42,283 nt of DNA from Eubacteriales bacterium (GCA_030524585.1 JAUNGJ010000025.1:1-42283), one strand, 5' to 3'. Positions 33,175 to 42,255 are shown, numbered from the stretch's first letter. The notes: generated by a model not told the origin, from the sequence alone. Numbers and translations: made by a program.

Positions 33175-34425
33175 CTATCTATCTGATTGAATCAGTTTCT
33201 TTTCGCCGGTCATCAGGTTTATCATCATAATCGGATAATTCTCCTGAATATAGATCAGATTTCCGGCATAATTTTCCTTACCATACTCCATATAAGCTTC
33301 CAGTGTTTTTCCCGGAGAGCGTTTGATAAGCTCTGTATTCTTGCATTTGTTGCGAAATTCTCCAGCAAGGGAAATCGCGTCCGTAAGCTTCCCCTCATCA
33401 TATAGTATCAATGTATTTTTTCTCGTATAGGAAATACGAATATGCTGTCTTGTTAACGCGTTCATAAGCTGGTCAATCACAAGCGCAAATCCAATAGATG
33501 GAGACTGCTTGCCGAATTTTTCCAGCAGATGGTCATATCGTCCGCCCTTTACGATGGCATCTCCGGTGCCGAAGGTATATCCCCGGAAAATAATTCCCGT
33601 ATAATATCCATAAAGCCCGCTCATACTCAAATCAAAATTAATATACTTCTCTACGCCATAAATCTTCAGAATTTCATAAATTCGTTCCAATCTTCGAACA
33701 GCCATGACAGCCTTTGAATTCGGCGCAATATTTTTTGCCTGAACCAGTACCTCCTGTCCGCCATACAGATCTTCCAGAGCAACAAAGGCCTCCTTTGCAC
33801 TCCGTCTTACCTGTATACTGTCAAGGTATTCCTCCACACCTGGAAAATTACGGTTGCCAATTAACTCCCGTACCCGCTCTGTAGCTTCCTCATCCAGAGC
33901 AGCATCCTCTATCAGGCTCTGGAAATAATCCACGTTTCCGACACTCAGCTGAAAATCCCGAAGGCCAATCGTGGTAAGACAATCTGCAACCATGGCAAGC
34001 ATCTCGGCATCCGCTTCCACAGAATCCACTCCGATCAGCTCAGCGCCCATCTGGGTATTCTCCCGCAGACGCCCCTGATAGCTCTCCGTATAATTCACAA
34101 AGGTACTGCCGGTATAGCACAGCCGGATGGGCATATCATTATCCGGAAACAGAGTGGCCGCCGCTCTTGCAATGGACGGCGTAATATCCGGACGAAGCAC
34201 CAGCGTATTTCCCTCTTTGTCAAAAAACTTATATAATTCCTTAGAAGGAATAGTTCCAATTTCTTTGCGGAACACATCAAAAAACTCAAAAGTCGGCGTC
34301 TGAATATCGTGGTATCCATACATCTGGAGGACTTTATGAAGCCGGCTTTCCAGCGAAAGCTTTTTTGCACATTCAATGTTGTATATATCCCGAACTCCTT
34401 CCGGAGTATGCTGTAACTGTTTCAT
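33175..34425 (-). CDS. hisZ: ATP phosphoribosyltransferase regulatory subunit
   Basis: A 416-residue HisRS-like protein without a tRNA anticodon-binding role. Motif-2-like VLRPDITPSIARAAAT and the motif-3 region with GGRYDHLLEKFG are visible; the C-terminal part (345-416) is short. It forms the holoenzyme with the short HisG and mediates histidine feedback. caggaggaaaaca precedes the ATG. First gene of the his operon, behind a consensus promoter. A genuine HisS is longer at its C-terminus and would lie elsewhere. Confidence 0.93.
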   Translation of the reverse strand: MKQLQHTPEGVRDIYNIECAKKLSLESRLHKVLQMYGYHDIQTPTFEFFDVFRKEIGTIPSKELYKFFDKEGNTLVLRPDITPSIARAAATLFPDNDMPIRLCYTGSTFVNYTESYQGRLRENTQMGAELIGVDSVEADAEMLAMVADCLTTIGLRDFQLSVGNVDYFQSLIEDAALDEEATERVRELIGNRNFPGVEEYLDSIQVRRSAKEAFVALEDLYGGQEVLVQAKNIAPNSKAVMAVRRLERIYEILKIYGVEKYINFDLSMSGLYGYYTGIIFRGYTFGTGDAIVKGGRYDHLLEKFGKQSPSIGFALVIDQLMNALTRQHIRISYTRKNTLILYDEGKLTDAISLAGEFRNKCKNTELIKRSPGKTLEAYMEYGKENYAGNLIYIQENYPIMMINLMTGEKKLIQSDR

Positions 34426-34474
34426 TGTTTTCCTCCTGTCACTTTAGTTTGCTAATTCGCTAAAATCTCATTGA

Positions 34475-34503
34475 ATTATACGAATTTTCCAATTTATTGT
34501 CAA
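34475..34503 (-). promoter_or_regulatory. Promoter of the histidine operon
   Basis: On the minus strand TTGACA (34503-34498), 17 bases, TATAAT (34480-34475): perfect consensus, with a leader of about 43 bases. No T-box, leader peptide or attenuator fits in so short a leader, so control probably rests with a repressor or HisZ feedback. Confidence 0.88.
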
Positions 34504-34525
34504 GCCCCTCGTTCCTTTGTCCAGA

Positions 34526-35062
34526 TCAATCATCTCTTTGCTCCAGATCAAGATTCAGCGCATCCAGATAGGGCACAAAGCATCCTCCCTTCAGTTCCAG
34601 AAAAAACCGGGGCTCCAGTTCTTCGATCCGAAAGCTTTTCCTTCCGCCCTTCATTGCCCGGTTCCAGAAACCGGCAGCTTCCGAAAACCGCATATAATAT
34701 ATCTGATTTCTTGCAGTGTAATATATTAATAAAAAGGAAATCCCACCCTGCTTTTCAAAATTCTCCATAAATACGATCTGATGCTCGTGAATATTCTGCA
34801 GCGGGAATGTGTCCGTATTGCATTCTTTAGCGTCAAAGCACACTGGTATTCCCTGAACCGCTCCGATATAGTCCACCGTGCTCCGCTGTTCAAAATAAGC
34901 CAGCGTAATATGCCTATGCTCCTTGTCCATACGCACAGGAGTAATCGGAGTCGGAATCTTCTGGATCAGCGCAAGATTCTGTTCCAGATACCGCTCATTG
35001 GTTCTGTTGATCATGTCCTCCAATGTAGACCCTCTCAGGCCTCTTGTATTCCAGGTACCCAT
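34526..35062 (-). CDS. recU: Holliday junction resolvase RecU
   Basis: A 178-residue resolvase from the ATG at 35062 (ggggaggaatagc upstream); the start MGTWNTRGLRG is one base after the stop of the preceding gene. Catalytic core motifs: RSTVDYIGAVQG with the Asp, VCFDAKE with Asp and Glu-Lys, FPLQNIHEHQI. It cuts Holliday junctions in recombination and, in Bacillus, also modulates RecA. Here it is unlinked to a penicillin-binding protein gene (as it is in Bacillus), following instead a pseudouridine synthase. Confidence 0.93.
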   Translation of the reverse strand: MGTWNTRGLRGSTLEDMINRTNERYLEQNLALIQKIPTPITPVRMDKEHRHITLAYFEQRSTVDYIGAVQGIPVCFDAKECNTDTFPLQNIHEHQIVFMENFEKQGGISFLLIYYTARNQIYYMRFSEAAGFWNRAMKGGRKSFRIEELEPRFFLELKGGCFVPYLDALNLDLEQRDD

Positions 35063-35063
35063 G

Positions 35064-36053
35064 CTATTCCTCCCCAGCGTCCCCGGTAAGCTGATACTGA
35101 ATCTTCCGGAAAAGTTCCGGCTCTTTGGCAAGAAACGTCTGATTGGATAACTCCTTCAGTGCGCCCTCCATTTTTGGAAATTCCAATCGGTATGCGTGGA
35201 GAAGCTGTGAGCTCAGACCATATTTCGCTTTATAACGGTCATTCAGCCTGCGATTTCCATATTTATAATCACCGATAATCGGATGCCCCACAGATGCCAA
35301 ATGTGCCCGAATCTGATGGGTCTTTCCCGTAATCAGATGAACCTCCAGCAGCGTAATGCCATTGCCATAGGCAACCGGACGATATTCGGTCTCAATAAAG
35401 TCAGCTCCTTCTGAAGGTACGCTTTCGACGTTCACAAAATTCTTCTCTTCCTGTTTGATCAAATATCCTTTGATATGTTCTGCCTTCTTTATCTCTCCTG
35501 CCACCAGACAGCGGTAATATTTCCGAAAGGTACGCTTCTTAAATCCCAGGCTCAGTTCCTGAAGGCCTGCCAGACTCTTGCCGGCAGTGATAAGTCCTGA
35601 CGTATTACGGTCCAGTCTATTGCAGATGCCAGGATGAAACGTGCGAAGCTCTTCACCGGTAATCTGACCGGACTTCAGCAGATAATCCGTGATATATTCC
35701 ACCAGTGAAACATCGGAAGCCTTCGCCTTCTGGGAAAGCATCCCCACCGGTTTGTTGATAAAAAGTACATGCTCATCCTCATAAATAATATTCAATCTAT
35801 AATCGGTACGGGGCAGTACTTCTGTCCGGACAGCTCCGCTAAATTTATCAATCGTCTCATCAGATAAGAATAGCTTCACGGAATCTCCTGCTGCAAGTTT
35901 CTCCCTGCCGCAGGCTTTCTTTCCGTTTAATACAATATTCTTTTTGCGCATCATTTTATAAAAAAAACCGTTCGGCGCCTGGCTCATATATTTGCCAAGA
36001 AATTTGTCCAATCTTTGATTTGCTTCATAATCTGAAATAATTATCTCTCTCAT
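35064..36053 (-). CDS. RluA-family pseudouridine synthase with S4 domain
   Basis: A 329-residue protein: S4 domain at residues 12-65 (QRLDKFLGKYMSQAPNGFFY), then the catalytic domain with Asp148 in GICNRLDRNTSGL; Asn stands for the usual His in HRLD, seen in many clostridial RluC-like members. TGKTHQIRAHLASVGHP follows. It modifies rRNA (RluC type likely: 23S positions not certain). It lies directly upstream of recU. Confidence 0.93.
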   Translation of the reverse strand: MREIIISDYEANQRLDKFLGKYMSQAPNGFFYKMMRKKNIVLNGKKACGREKLAAGDSVKLFLSDETIDKFSGAVRTEVLPRTDYRLNIIYEDEHVLFINKPVGMLSQKAKASDVSLVEYITDYLLKSGQITGEELRTFHPGICNRLDRNTSGLITAGKSLAGLQELSLGFKKRTFRKYYRCLVAGEIKKAEHIKGYLIKQEEKNFVNVESVPSEGADFIETEYRPVAYGNGITLLEVHLITGKTHQIRAHLASVGHPIIGDYKYGNRRLNDRYKAKYGLSSQLLHAYRLEFPKMEGALKELSNQTFLAKEPELFRKIQYQLTGDAGEE

Positions 36054-36068
36054 AAAATATCAGTACCA

Positions 36069-36644
36069 TTACATGGAAATATTCAATATAATCTTACGGA
36101 TTGCCCGCTCCAGTTTTTTATCTGCAGCATGATTCACCTCTATAATGCTGTTCAGACCTTCCACACGGGATATAAAGGGAACATACTCTGAAAACACCTT
36201 TACCGTAGTCTTTGAATAGCGGTTCTCCGCAAGTATATTCTTAATATGCTTTGCCACCTCTTCCGGATTCGTCTTTGGATTTTTTGCATAGCCAAATACC
36301 GTGTGATTCGATATTACAATCGCATCTACCGGCATGATCTTGTCCCTGCTTGTAATCACCAGGTCATAGGCCGTGGTAAGCAGCGGAGCCTTTGTATCAA
36401 TCTCTTCTGCCACCTTCTTTTCAATAGTCTTATACGGCAGAATCGCGACAAATTCCACCAGTACCTTGGCCGCCGGCAGACAGCCAAGCACCGCAATCAC
36501 CGTAAACAGACTTACCCTGGTCTTTGTGACGATATATCCCACAATTAAAATGAGCAGCACCAGGCCAAAACCAAGAAGTGCCTGCAATCCTAATTTTCGT
36601 TTCTGGGCAGCAATATATCCTGCCTGTCCTTTTTCCATCTTCAT
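36069..36644 (-). CDS. Conserved two-pass membrane protein of unknown function
   Basis: A 191-residue protein with two hydrophobic segments (about 20-40 and 44-69) and a soluble C-terminal part of some 120 residues. The ATG at 36644 is chosen since gggggag lies six bases upstream. Longer in-frame starts would overlap the upstream ygiQ gene by up to 98 bases and give a basic tail translated from its poly-lysine codons. The C-terminal domain (VITSRDKIMPVDAIVISNHT) has no family I recognise; proteins of this shape occur next to ygiQ and RluA genes in Lachnospiraceae. Confidence 0.7.
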   Translation of the reverse strand: MKMEKGQAGYIAAQKRKLGLQALLGFGLVLLILIVGYIVTKTRVSLFTVIAVLGCLPAAKVLVEFVAILPYKTIEKKVAEEIDTKAPLLTTAYDLVITSRDKIMPVDAIVISNHTVFGYAKNPKTNPEEVAKHIKNILAENRYSKTTVKVFSEYVPFISRVEGLNSIIEVNHAADKKLERAIRKIILNISM

Positions 36645-36696
36645 GTTTTTCTCCCCCATATCTATTTTATCATTCCCATCCATATTCTGCCACCGT

Positions 36697-38622
36697 TTAC
36701 CGGGTTTTCTTTTTATGGACGTTGCGTATTTTTTTCTTCTTTTTTTCTTTTGACGGGACGTTCTGCTCTGTCCGGATGTGCTTCTGTCCGGCATTTCCCT
36801 TTTCGGAGCCCAAGGCGGTATGATTCCCCCGGGGACGTATCAGACAGCGTTTATCGTATCCGACAAGATCCATGCGGCCTTCTTTTTTCAGTGCTTCCAA
36901 AACCAGATCATAATTCCTGGGATCCCGATACTGGATCAGCGCCCTCTGCATCGCCTTCTCATGGGGATTCTTCGGCACATACACCGGCTTCATATCCCGC
37001 GGGTCCACGCCGGTATAGTACATACAGGTGGAAAGGGTCGACGGAGTCGGATAGAAATCCTGCACCTGCTCCGGCATATACCCGAAATCCCTCAGATGCT
37101 CCGCCATCTCAATGGCCTCCTTCAGGGTCGAACCCGGATGGGATGACATCAGATAAGGCACCAGATACTGATCCTTGTTAAGCTTTCGGTTCATCTGGTT
37201 ATACCTGGTTACAAACTGCTGATAAACCCTGTATTCCGGTTTTCCCATCTTTGCCAGAACCCGGTCTGACACATGCTCCGGAGCAACCTTAAGCTGACCA
37301 CTGACATGATATTCACACAGTTCTCTTAAAAATGTATCGTCAGAATCCGCCATCACGTAGTCAAACCGGATTCCGGACCGGATAAAGACCTTCTTGACTC
37401 CATCCACGCTCCTGAGTTTACGTAATAATTTTATGTAATCTCTATGGTCGGCAGTGAGATTTTTACATGGCTTTGGAAACAGACATTGTCTGTTTTTACA
37501 GACGCCCTGGGTAAGCTGCTTCTGACAGGAAGGCGCCCGGAAATTAGCGGTAGGTCCTCCCACATCGTGAATATATCCTTTAAAATCCTTATCTCTGGTC
37601 ATCATCTCTGCTTCCTTTAGCAGAGATTCATGACTTCTGGTCTGGATAATTCTGCCCTGATGAAAGGTAAGGGCACAGAAACTGCAGCCTCCAAAACACC
37701 CTCTGTTGCTGATCAGGCTGAACTTTACTTCCTGAATGGCGGGAATTCCGCCGTCCTTTTCATAGCTGGGATGATAGGTTCTCATATACGGATAGCTGTA
37801 TACCCGGTCCATCTCATCCTGAGACAGAGGCTTTGAAGGAGGATTCTGCACCACAAACAGATGCTCCCCGTAAGGCTCTATCAGACGCTTCCCGGTAAAG
37901 GGGTCCGTATTGCAATACTGGGTATAGAAGCTTCTCGCATATGCCAGCTTATCCTCCTGCAGTTCCTCATAGGATGGGAGCATTACTGCATCATAAATGC
38001 TGTCTGAATCCTTCACTTTACATACAGTACCGTCAATATAGGTCAGATCTTTGACGTCAATGCCCGAATCCAGAGCCTCGGCAATCTCTATCACCGACCG
38101 TTCTCCCATGCCATAGGAAATAAGATCTGCTCCGGAATCCAGCAGCACAGACCGCTTCAGCCTATCGGACCAGTAATCGTAATGCGCCATTCTCCGCAGG
38201 CTTGCCTCTATTCCACCAAGAATGATAGGCGTATGTTTATATACCTGACGAATCAGATTGCCATATACAACCGCCGCATAATCCGGTCTTTTTCCGATAG
38301 CGCCGCCCGGCGTATAGGCATCCGTTCTTCGGCGCTTTTTGGAAACCGAATAATGGTTGACCATAGAATCCATATTGCCAGCCGACACCAGAAAGCCAAG
38401 CCTTGGTTCTCCAAAGACCGTAATGCTGCTTCTGTCCTTCCAATCCGGCTGGGCAATGATTCCCACTTTATATCCGTAGGCCTCCAATATCCGGGTAATA
38501 ATTGCATGTCCAAAAGACGGATGGTCCACGTAGGCATCCCCGGAGACATAGACAAAGTCCACCTGCGTCCAGCCCCGTTCTTCCATATCCCTTTTACAGA
38601 TCGGTAAAAATCCCTGTTTCAT
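36697..38622 (-). CDS. YgiQ-family radical SAM protein
   Basis: A 641-residue protein. From the ATG at 38622 (agggg six bases upstream) it starts MKQGFLPICKRDMEERGW, then DFVYVSGDAYVDHPSFGHAI, the UPF0313 N-terminus. The radical SAM cluster cysteines are in GCFGGCSFCALTFHQGR. GPTANFRAPSCQKQL and CKNRQCLFPKPCKNL add more Cys. The C-terminus ends in an unusual very basic tail with many Lys (about 620-641). Function unknown; YgiQ proteins are common in anaerobes. Longer starts up to 38670 are possible but overlap the HAD gene stop. Confidence 0.9.
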   Translation of the reverse strand: MKQGFLPICKRDMEERGWTQVDFVYVSGDAYVDHPSFGHAIITRILEAYGYKVGIIAQPDWKDRSSITVFGEPRLGFLVSAGNMDSMVNHYSVSKKRRRTDAYTPGGAIGKRPDYAAVVYGNLIRQVYKHTPIILGGIEASLRRMAHYDYWSDRLKRSVLLDSGADLISYGMGERSVIEIAEALDSGIDVKDLTYIDGTVCKVKDSDSIYDAVMLPSYEELQEDKLAYARSFYTQYCNTDPFTGKRLIEPYGEHLFVVQNPPSKPLSQDEMDRVYSYPYMRTYHPSYEKDGGIPAIQEVKFSLISNRGCFGGCSFCALTFHQGRIIQTRSHESLLKEAEMMTRDKDFKGYIHDVGGPTANFRAPSCQKQLTQGVCKNRQCLFPKPCKNLTADHRDYIKLLRKLRSVDGVKKVFIRSGIRFDYVMADSDDTFLRELCEYHVSGQLKVAPEHVSDRVLAKMGKPEYRVYQQFVTRYNQMNRKLNKDQYLVPYLMSSHPGSTLKEAIEMAEHLRDFGYMPEQVQDFYPTPSTLSTCMYYTGVDPRDMKPVYVPKNPHEKAMQRALIQYRDPRNYDLVLEALKKEGRMDLVGYDKRCLIRPRGNHTALGSEKGNAGQKHIRTEQNVPSKEKKKKKIRNVHKKKTR

Positions 38623-38659
38623 TTCCGTCCCCTGCTCCTTACTGACCTTTGTTTTCATA

Positions 38660-39334
38660 TCACCGGTCATTCAGTTCATCATAATCTTCTATGTAATAAT
38701 CTGCCATCTGCTTTTTCTTTTCTTCCTGTATTCTTGAAAATTCATCGTCTACGGCACAGGTACGCATACCAGCGTTCTTCCCCGCAAGGATTCCCATCGG
38801 GACATCTTCAAATACAAGGCAGCGGCCTGGTTTTACATTCAGTTCTTCTGCAACCAGTAAATAAATATCCGGCGCCGGTTTTCCCTTTGCCACCTCGCAT
38901 GCCGTATGGACCGAATCGAAATACTTCTGAATATCCAGCGCCCGAAGAGTTGCATTCACAAGCTCCATTCCGTTGCTGGTGGCAATTCCAAGCTTTAGCC
39001 CGCGGCGCTTCTGCGTCTCAAGAAATTTCCGGATACCTTTCTTTAGCGGCACCTCAGTCGTATATTTCTGATATGCCATGTCTGTCCACATATCCTGAAT
39101 CTCTTCCAGTGACAGCGGCAGTGCGGGGAAGGAATCCAGATATAGCTGAGCAACCTCCCGGTAGCTCTTGCCCTCCATCGCTTCATAAAAGCCCTCCGGC
39201 TCCACCAGATCATATCTGGCGTAAAATTCCTCATCTACTGCCCGCCACACCCACATGGAATCAATCAGCGTGCCGTCCATATCAAAAATAATCGCGTCGA
39301 TACCCTCAAGCATCTCTGTCTTTTTCTCTGTCAT
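38660..39334 (-). CDS. HAD-superfamily phosphatase, beta-phosphoglucomutase-like
   Basis: A 224-residue HAD hydrolase. Nucleophile Asp18 and Asp20 are in IIFDMDGTLIDS, motif II Ser in GIATSNGME, the motif III Lys in AKGKPAPDIYL and motif IV in LVFEDVPMGILAG. The helical cap (residues 25-90) is of the C1 type, as in beta-phosphoglucomutase and phosphoglycolate phosphatase, so the substrate is a small phosphorylated metabolite. The start overlaps the end of rsuA by four bases. Confidence 0.9.
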   Translation of the reverse strand: MTEKKTEMLEGIDAIIFDMDGTLIDSMWVWRAVDEEFYARYDLVEPEGFYEAMEGKSYREVAQLYLDSFPALPLSLEEIQDMWTDMAYQKYTTEVPLKKGIRKFLETQKRRGLKLGIATSNGMELVNATLRALDIQKYFDSVHTACEVAKGKPAPDIYLLVAEELNVKPGRCLVFEDVPMGILAGKNAGMRTCAVDDEFSRIQEEKKKQMADYYIEDYDELNDR

Positions 39335-40041
39335 AGTAACTTCTCCAATTCTTCTTTTGTCAGTTCCCGGTATTCCCCCAAAGCCAATGTCTCATCCAGC
39401 AGCAGGGTCCCCATTGCTTCCCGCTTCAGATATAATACCTCCATCCCCACAGCCTGAAACATCCGCTTTACCTGATGAAACTTTCCTTCCTGTATGGTTA
39501 ATCTGATCAGGGAAATATCTCCTGACTGAATGATCTCAAGCTTTGCCGGCATAGTCATCTCAACGTCTCCGGCTCCGATATCCAGGCCTTCTCCAAACCT
39601 TTGCACCGTATCCGCCGTCACCAGACCCTTTACTTTTGCAAAATAAGTCTTGTCTACATGCTTCTTTGGTGATAAAAGTCTGTGGGCCAGGGCGCCGTCA
39701 TTGGTAATAAGGAGCAGCCCTTCCGTATCCTTATCCAGCCTTCCCACCGGAAACAGATCTTTTCGTCTCCGGCTGTCAATCAGGTCGATGACAGTCTTAT
39801 CCCGACCATCCTCGGTTGCCGACACGACTCCGGCCGGCTTATTTAACATATAATATTCCCAGCGCACGTAGGACAGCGCTTTCCCATCTGCCTGCACCAA
39901 AGAAATACTCTCATCAATCCGGGTCTCCGGCTTTTTCACCACGATACCATCCACAGATACCTTTCCCTTTTTAATCAACTGCTTTACTTCTGTTCTGGTT
40001 CCGATTCCCATATCAGCCAGATATTTATCCAAACGAATCAT
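39331..40041 (-). CDS. rsuA: RsuA-family 16S/23S rRNA pseudouridine synthase
   Basis: A 236-residue protein from the ATG at 40041 (aaggg eight bases upstream). S4 domain at 1-50 (IRLDKYLADMGIGTRTEVKQ). The catalytic Asp is in VGRLDKDTEGLLL, as in RsuA/RluB/RluE/RluF, and GKFHQVKRMFQAVG is the second signature. The family makes a single pseudouridine in 16S rRNA (RsuA) or 23S rRNA; the exact site cannot be decided. Upstream gene rsmF ends 18 bases inside the longer frame that starts at 40071, which has no proper ribosome binding site. Confidence 0.9.
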   Translation of the reverse strand: MIRLDKYLADMGIGTRTEVKQLIKKGKVSVDGIVVKKPETRIDESISLVQADGKALSYVRWEYYMLNKPAGVVSATEDGRDKTVIDLIDSRRRKDLFPVGRLDKDTEGLLLITNDGALAHRLLSPKKHVDKTYFAKVKGLVTADTVQRFGEGLDIGAGDVEMTMPAKLEIIQSGDISLIRLTIQEGKFHQVKRMFQAVGMEVLYLKREAMGTLLLDETLALGEYRELTKEELEKLL

Positions 40042-40058
40042 CGTCCGCGCCCTTTCTG

Positions 40059-41456
40059 TTACGACTGCCATCTCCAGCCGGGAAGATATTTATTTTTCAG
40101 CGTTCCGCCCGTAAGCTTTCCCCAGCCAAGCGGATACCTGTCCACACAGATCAGATACCATCCCTTTGCTTTTTCGGACACCAGCTCCTCCACATCCAGG
40201 GTCTCTCCCTTCAGGTAGCGCAGAATCCTCTCATCCTCCAGTTCCAGAGAAATAGTATTAGGGTAGGCCTCACTGCTCAGACACATAGCCAGCGCCTGAC
40301 TTGGTTCAAACCGGTTTTTCTTCAGCTCGCCAAGCAATAATCCCGTCCTTAAGAAACGGATTCCAGTTACATCCGGCAATCCATCCGGCATATAGTAAAC
40401 CCGTTCCCCATGTATCTCAATCCGTTTTGCATCAAAACTTCCACCGATAACAGACCAATCGATCTGACGAATAAAGTCCGCCAGTTCTTCCGGAAGCTTT
40501 TTGCAGCTCTTCCTTCCGGATACGGGCAGAGGTTTTGCATTCTCCCCGCCCTTCTTTAGAAGTGCGATATAGTGACCTTCCCCGTGCATCTTATGAGGAA
40601 AGATCCTCACCGTACGCACAAGTTCCGGAACAGCAGGCGTACAAAGCTCCGGGATTCCATGGCAGAACCCCTCATAAGGGAAGATGGATTCAATGATAAA
40701 TTCCGGGTGCTGTTCCAGCAGATAACCAATCGTTCCTTCATTCTCCAATCCATCAAAAGTGCAGGTGGAATACAGAAGATACCCGCCCGGACGCAGCATC
40801 TGGGCAGCCTGCATAATAATGCTCCGCTGAAGCTTACTGAAAAATTCCGGCCCATGCTCTTCCCACGCTTTTACCATCTTCTTATCTTTGCGGAACATTC
40901 CTTCTCCGGAACAGGGAGCGTCGATCAGAATCTTATCAAAATATTCCGGAAAATATTCCGCAAGCTTTCCAGGTTCTTCGCTGAGCACCAGAACATTGCC
41001 AATACCAAAGACTTCTATATTCTTAAGAAGCCCTTTTGCCCTGGAACTGCTGATGTCATTGGCGATCAGAATTCCCTGTCCCTGAAGCTTTGCTCCAAGC
41101 TCCGTAGCCTTCCCGCCAGGTGCGGCACACACATCCAGCACACGGTCTCCAGGCTCTATCGGAAGCCGGTTGGCAGGCGTCATGGCACTTGGCTCCTGAA
41201 GATAGTAAAGCCCTGCAAAATAATAGGGATGTTTGGCAGGCGATACCTGATCCCCATCATAATAAAATCCATTCTCGATCCACGGAACAGGGTGAATCTC
41301 AAAGGGACAGATTCGAGCAAACTCTTCAACCGATATTTTTTTTGTATTTACACGCAATCCATAGTATCGGGGTTCCTGATAGCAGGCAATATAATCTTCA
41401 TATTCATCGCCCAGGAGCCCTCGCATCTTTTCCTCAAATTCTACAGGCAGATACAT
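40059..41456 (-). CDS. rsmF: RsmF-type rRNA cytosine-C5 methyltransferase (NOL1/NOP2/Sun)
   Basis: A 465-residue SAM-dependent RNA methyltransferase. The SAM loop is VLDVCAAPGGKATEL; the catalytic cysteines are in DAPCSGEGMFRKD and YSTCTFDGLENEG. The N-terminal part (PVEFEEKMRGLLG, YYGLRVNTKKISVEEF) and a C-terminal RNA-binding (PUA-like) extension of about 120 residues (SLELEDERILRYLKGETLD) fit RsmF. It likely methylates 16S rRNA cytosines. The ATG at 41456 is preceded by ggaggaagctgc. Confidence 0.93.
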   Translation of the reverse strand: MYLPVEFEEKMRGLLGDEYEDYIACYQEPRYYGLRVNTKKISVEEFARICPFEIHPVPWIENGFYYDGDQVSPAKHPYYFAGLYYLQEPSAMTPANRLPIEPGDRVLDVCAAPGGKATELGAKLQGQGILIANDISSSRAKGLLKNIEVFGIGNVLVLSEEPGKLAEYFPEYFDKILIDAPCSGEGMFRKDKKMVKAWEEHGPEFFSKLQRSIIMQAAQMLRPGGYLLYSTCTFDGLENEGTIGYLLEQHPEFIIESIFPYEGFCHGIPELCTPAVPELVRTVRIFPHKMHGEGHYIALLKKGGENAKPLPVSGRKSCKKLPEELADFIRQIDWSVIGGSFDAKRIEIHGERVYYMPDGLPDVTGIRFLRTGLLLGELKKNRFEPSQALAMCLSSEAYPNTISLELEDERILRYLKGETLDVEELVSEKAKGWYLICVDRYPLGWGKLTGGTLKNKYLPGWRWQS

Positions 41457-41520
41457 GCAGCTTCCTCCATAATGGTACAAGTACAAACCATAATCCCCTA
41501 TCGTTTGCCATTATCGTTTT

Positions 41521-41549
41521 ATTATACCCTATATATAGTAATATTTCAA
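41521..41549 (-). promoter_or_regulatory. Promoter of the rsmF-recU unit
   Basis: On the minus strand TTGAAA (41549-41544), 17 bases, TATAAT (41526-41521); 5 of 6 and 6 of 6 to consensus. It overlaps the end of the M23 peptidase gene and gives a leader of some 58 bases. Confidence 0.85.
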
Positions 41550-42227
41550 CTTTTTGTCTTCCAGCGCAAGCAGCACATAGTAGGGATTCACACTGATCTC
41601 CTTCCCCTCTTTAAAGCTGTAAATTCCAAGGTGTAAATGAACCGGAAACTGTCCCACGGTTCCTTCCTCTCCATATCCGGAATCACCCATAAACCCCAGA
41701 AGCTGTCCTGCAATCACCCGGTCCCCCTTTTCAATCTCTGCATAGGATTCCAGATGTGCATAATAAAAATATACCCCGGAAGGCGAAGTAATACCGATCC
41801 GGTAACCGCCCTTTTCCAGCCACCCCAGATTCGTAACCGTCCCGTCGCTGATACTTACCACCGGATACAGACCTCTCTCATTCCTATCTGCCATAATGTC
41901 CGTACCCTCATGGACACCTTTTCCTTTATAATTCCGCTCTCCCATCCAGGAATCTACGTAGGAGATTCCAAGAGACTCATCCACTGCCGACAGCGGAATT
42001 GGGAAATAGCAGATATCCCGCTCAACAGCTGACAGAAAGGAAGAACAGACATCCGACAGATTCTCTCTGTTCTCCCGCATTTCCTCGCAGTAAAAATTTT
42101 CACGGAATTCTTCATTTTCAATTCCTTCGCGGTCAAATCTGATTTCCAATGCAATGTTATAGAGGGTATTCTGAAGCAGAGCGCTGAACAAAGAAAATAG
42201 TAATACAAGAAGGAGCAGCTTACGCAT
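41529..42227 (-). CDS. M23-family metallopeptidase with N-terminal membrane anchor
   Basis: A 232-residue protein with an N-terminal hydrophobic anchor (residues 4-20) and a C-terminal LytM/M23 domain. Zinc-site motifs are VHEGTDIMA (His, Asp) and FPVHLHLGIY (HxH). Such enzymes cut peptidoglycan cross-bridges, or act as inactive partners in sporulation (SpoIIQ-like) when ligands are lost; all ligands appear present. It acts outside the membrane. ggga precedes the ATG. No neighbours are visible upstream. A sporulation role is possible but unsupported. Confidence 0.88.
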   Translation of the reverse strand: MRKLLLLVLLFSLFSALLQNTLYNIALEIRFDREGIENEEFRENFYCEEMRENRENLSDVCSSFLSAVERDICYFPIPLSAVDESLGISYVDSWMGERNYKGKGVHEGTDIMADRNERGLYPVVSISDGTVTNLGWLEKGGYRIGITSPSGVYFYYAHLESYAEIEKGDRVIAGQLLGFMGDSGYGEEGTVGQFPVHLHLGIYSFKEGKEISVNPYYVLLALEDKKLKYYYI

Positions 42228-42238
42228 ATGATATGCTC

Positions 42239-42255
42239 CCTGTCAAGTAGACAGG
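42239..42255. repeat. Small inverted repeat upstream of the M23 gene
   Basis: CCTGTC (42239-42244) and GACAGG (42250-42255) flank five bases, adjacent to the ribosome binding site region of the M23 peptidase. Could be an operator or an RNA hairpin that affects translation. Too short to weigh heavily. Confidence 0.3.

Noticed and set aside
34426-34470. T-box or histidine leader-peptide attenuator ahead of hisZ
   Set aside because: The leader is about 43 bases, without His codon runs, T-box sequence or terminator stem.
40572-41636. 354-codon open frame on the + strand opposite rsmF
   Set aside because: It is antisense to rsmF and the promoter region, and the translation shows no domain.
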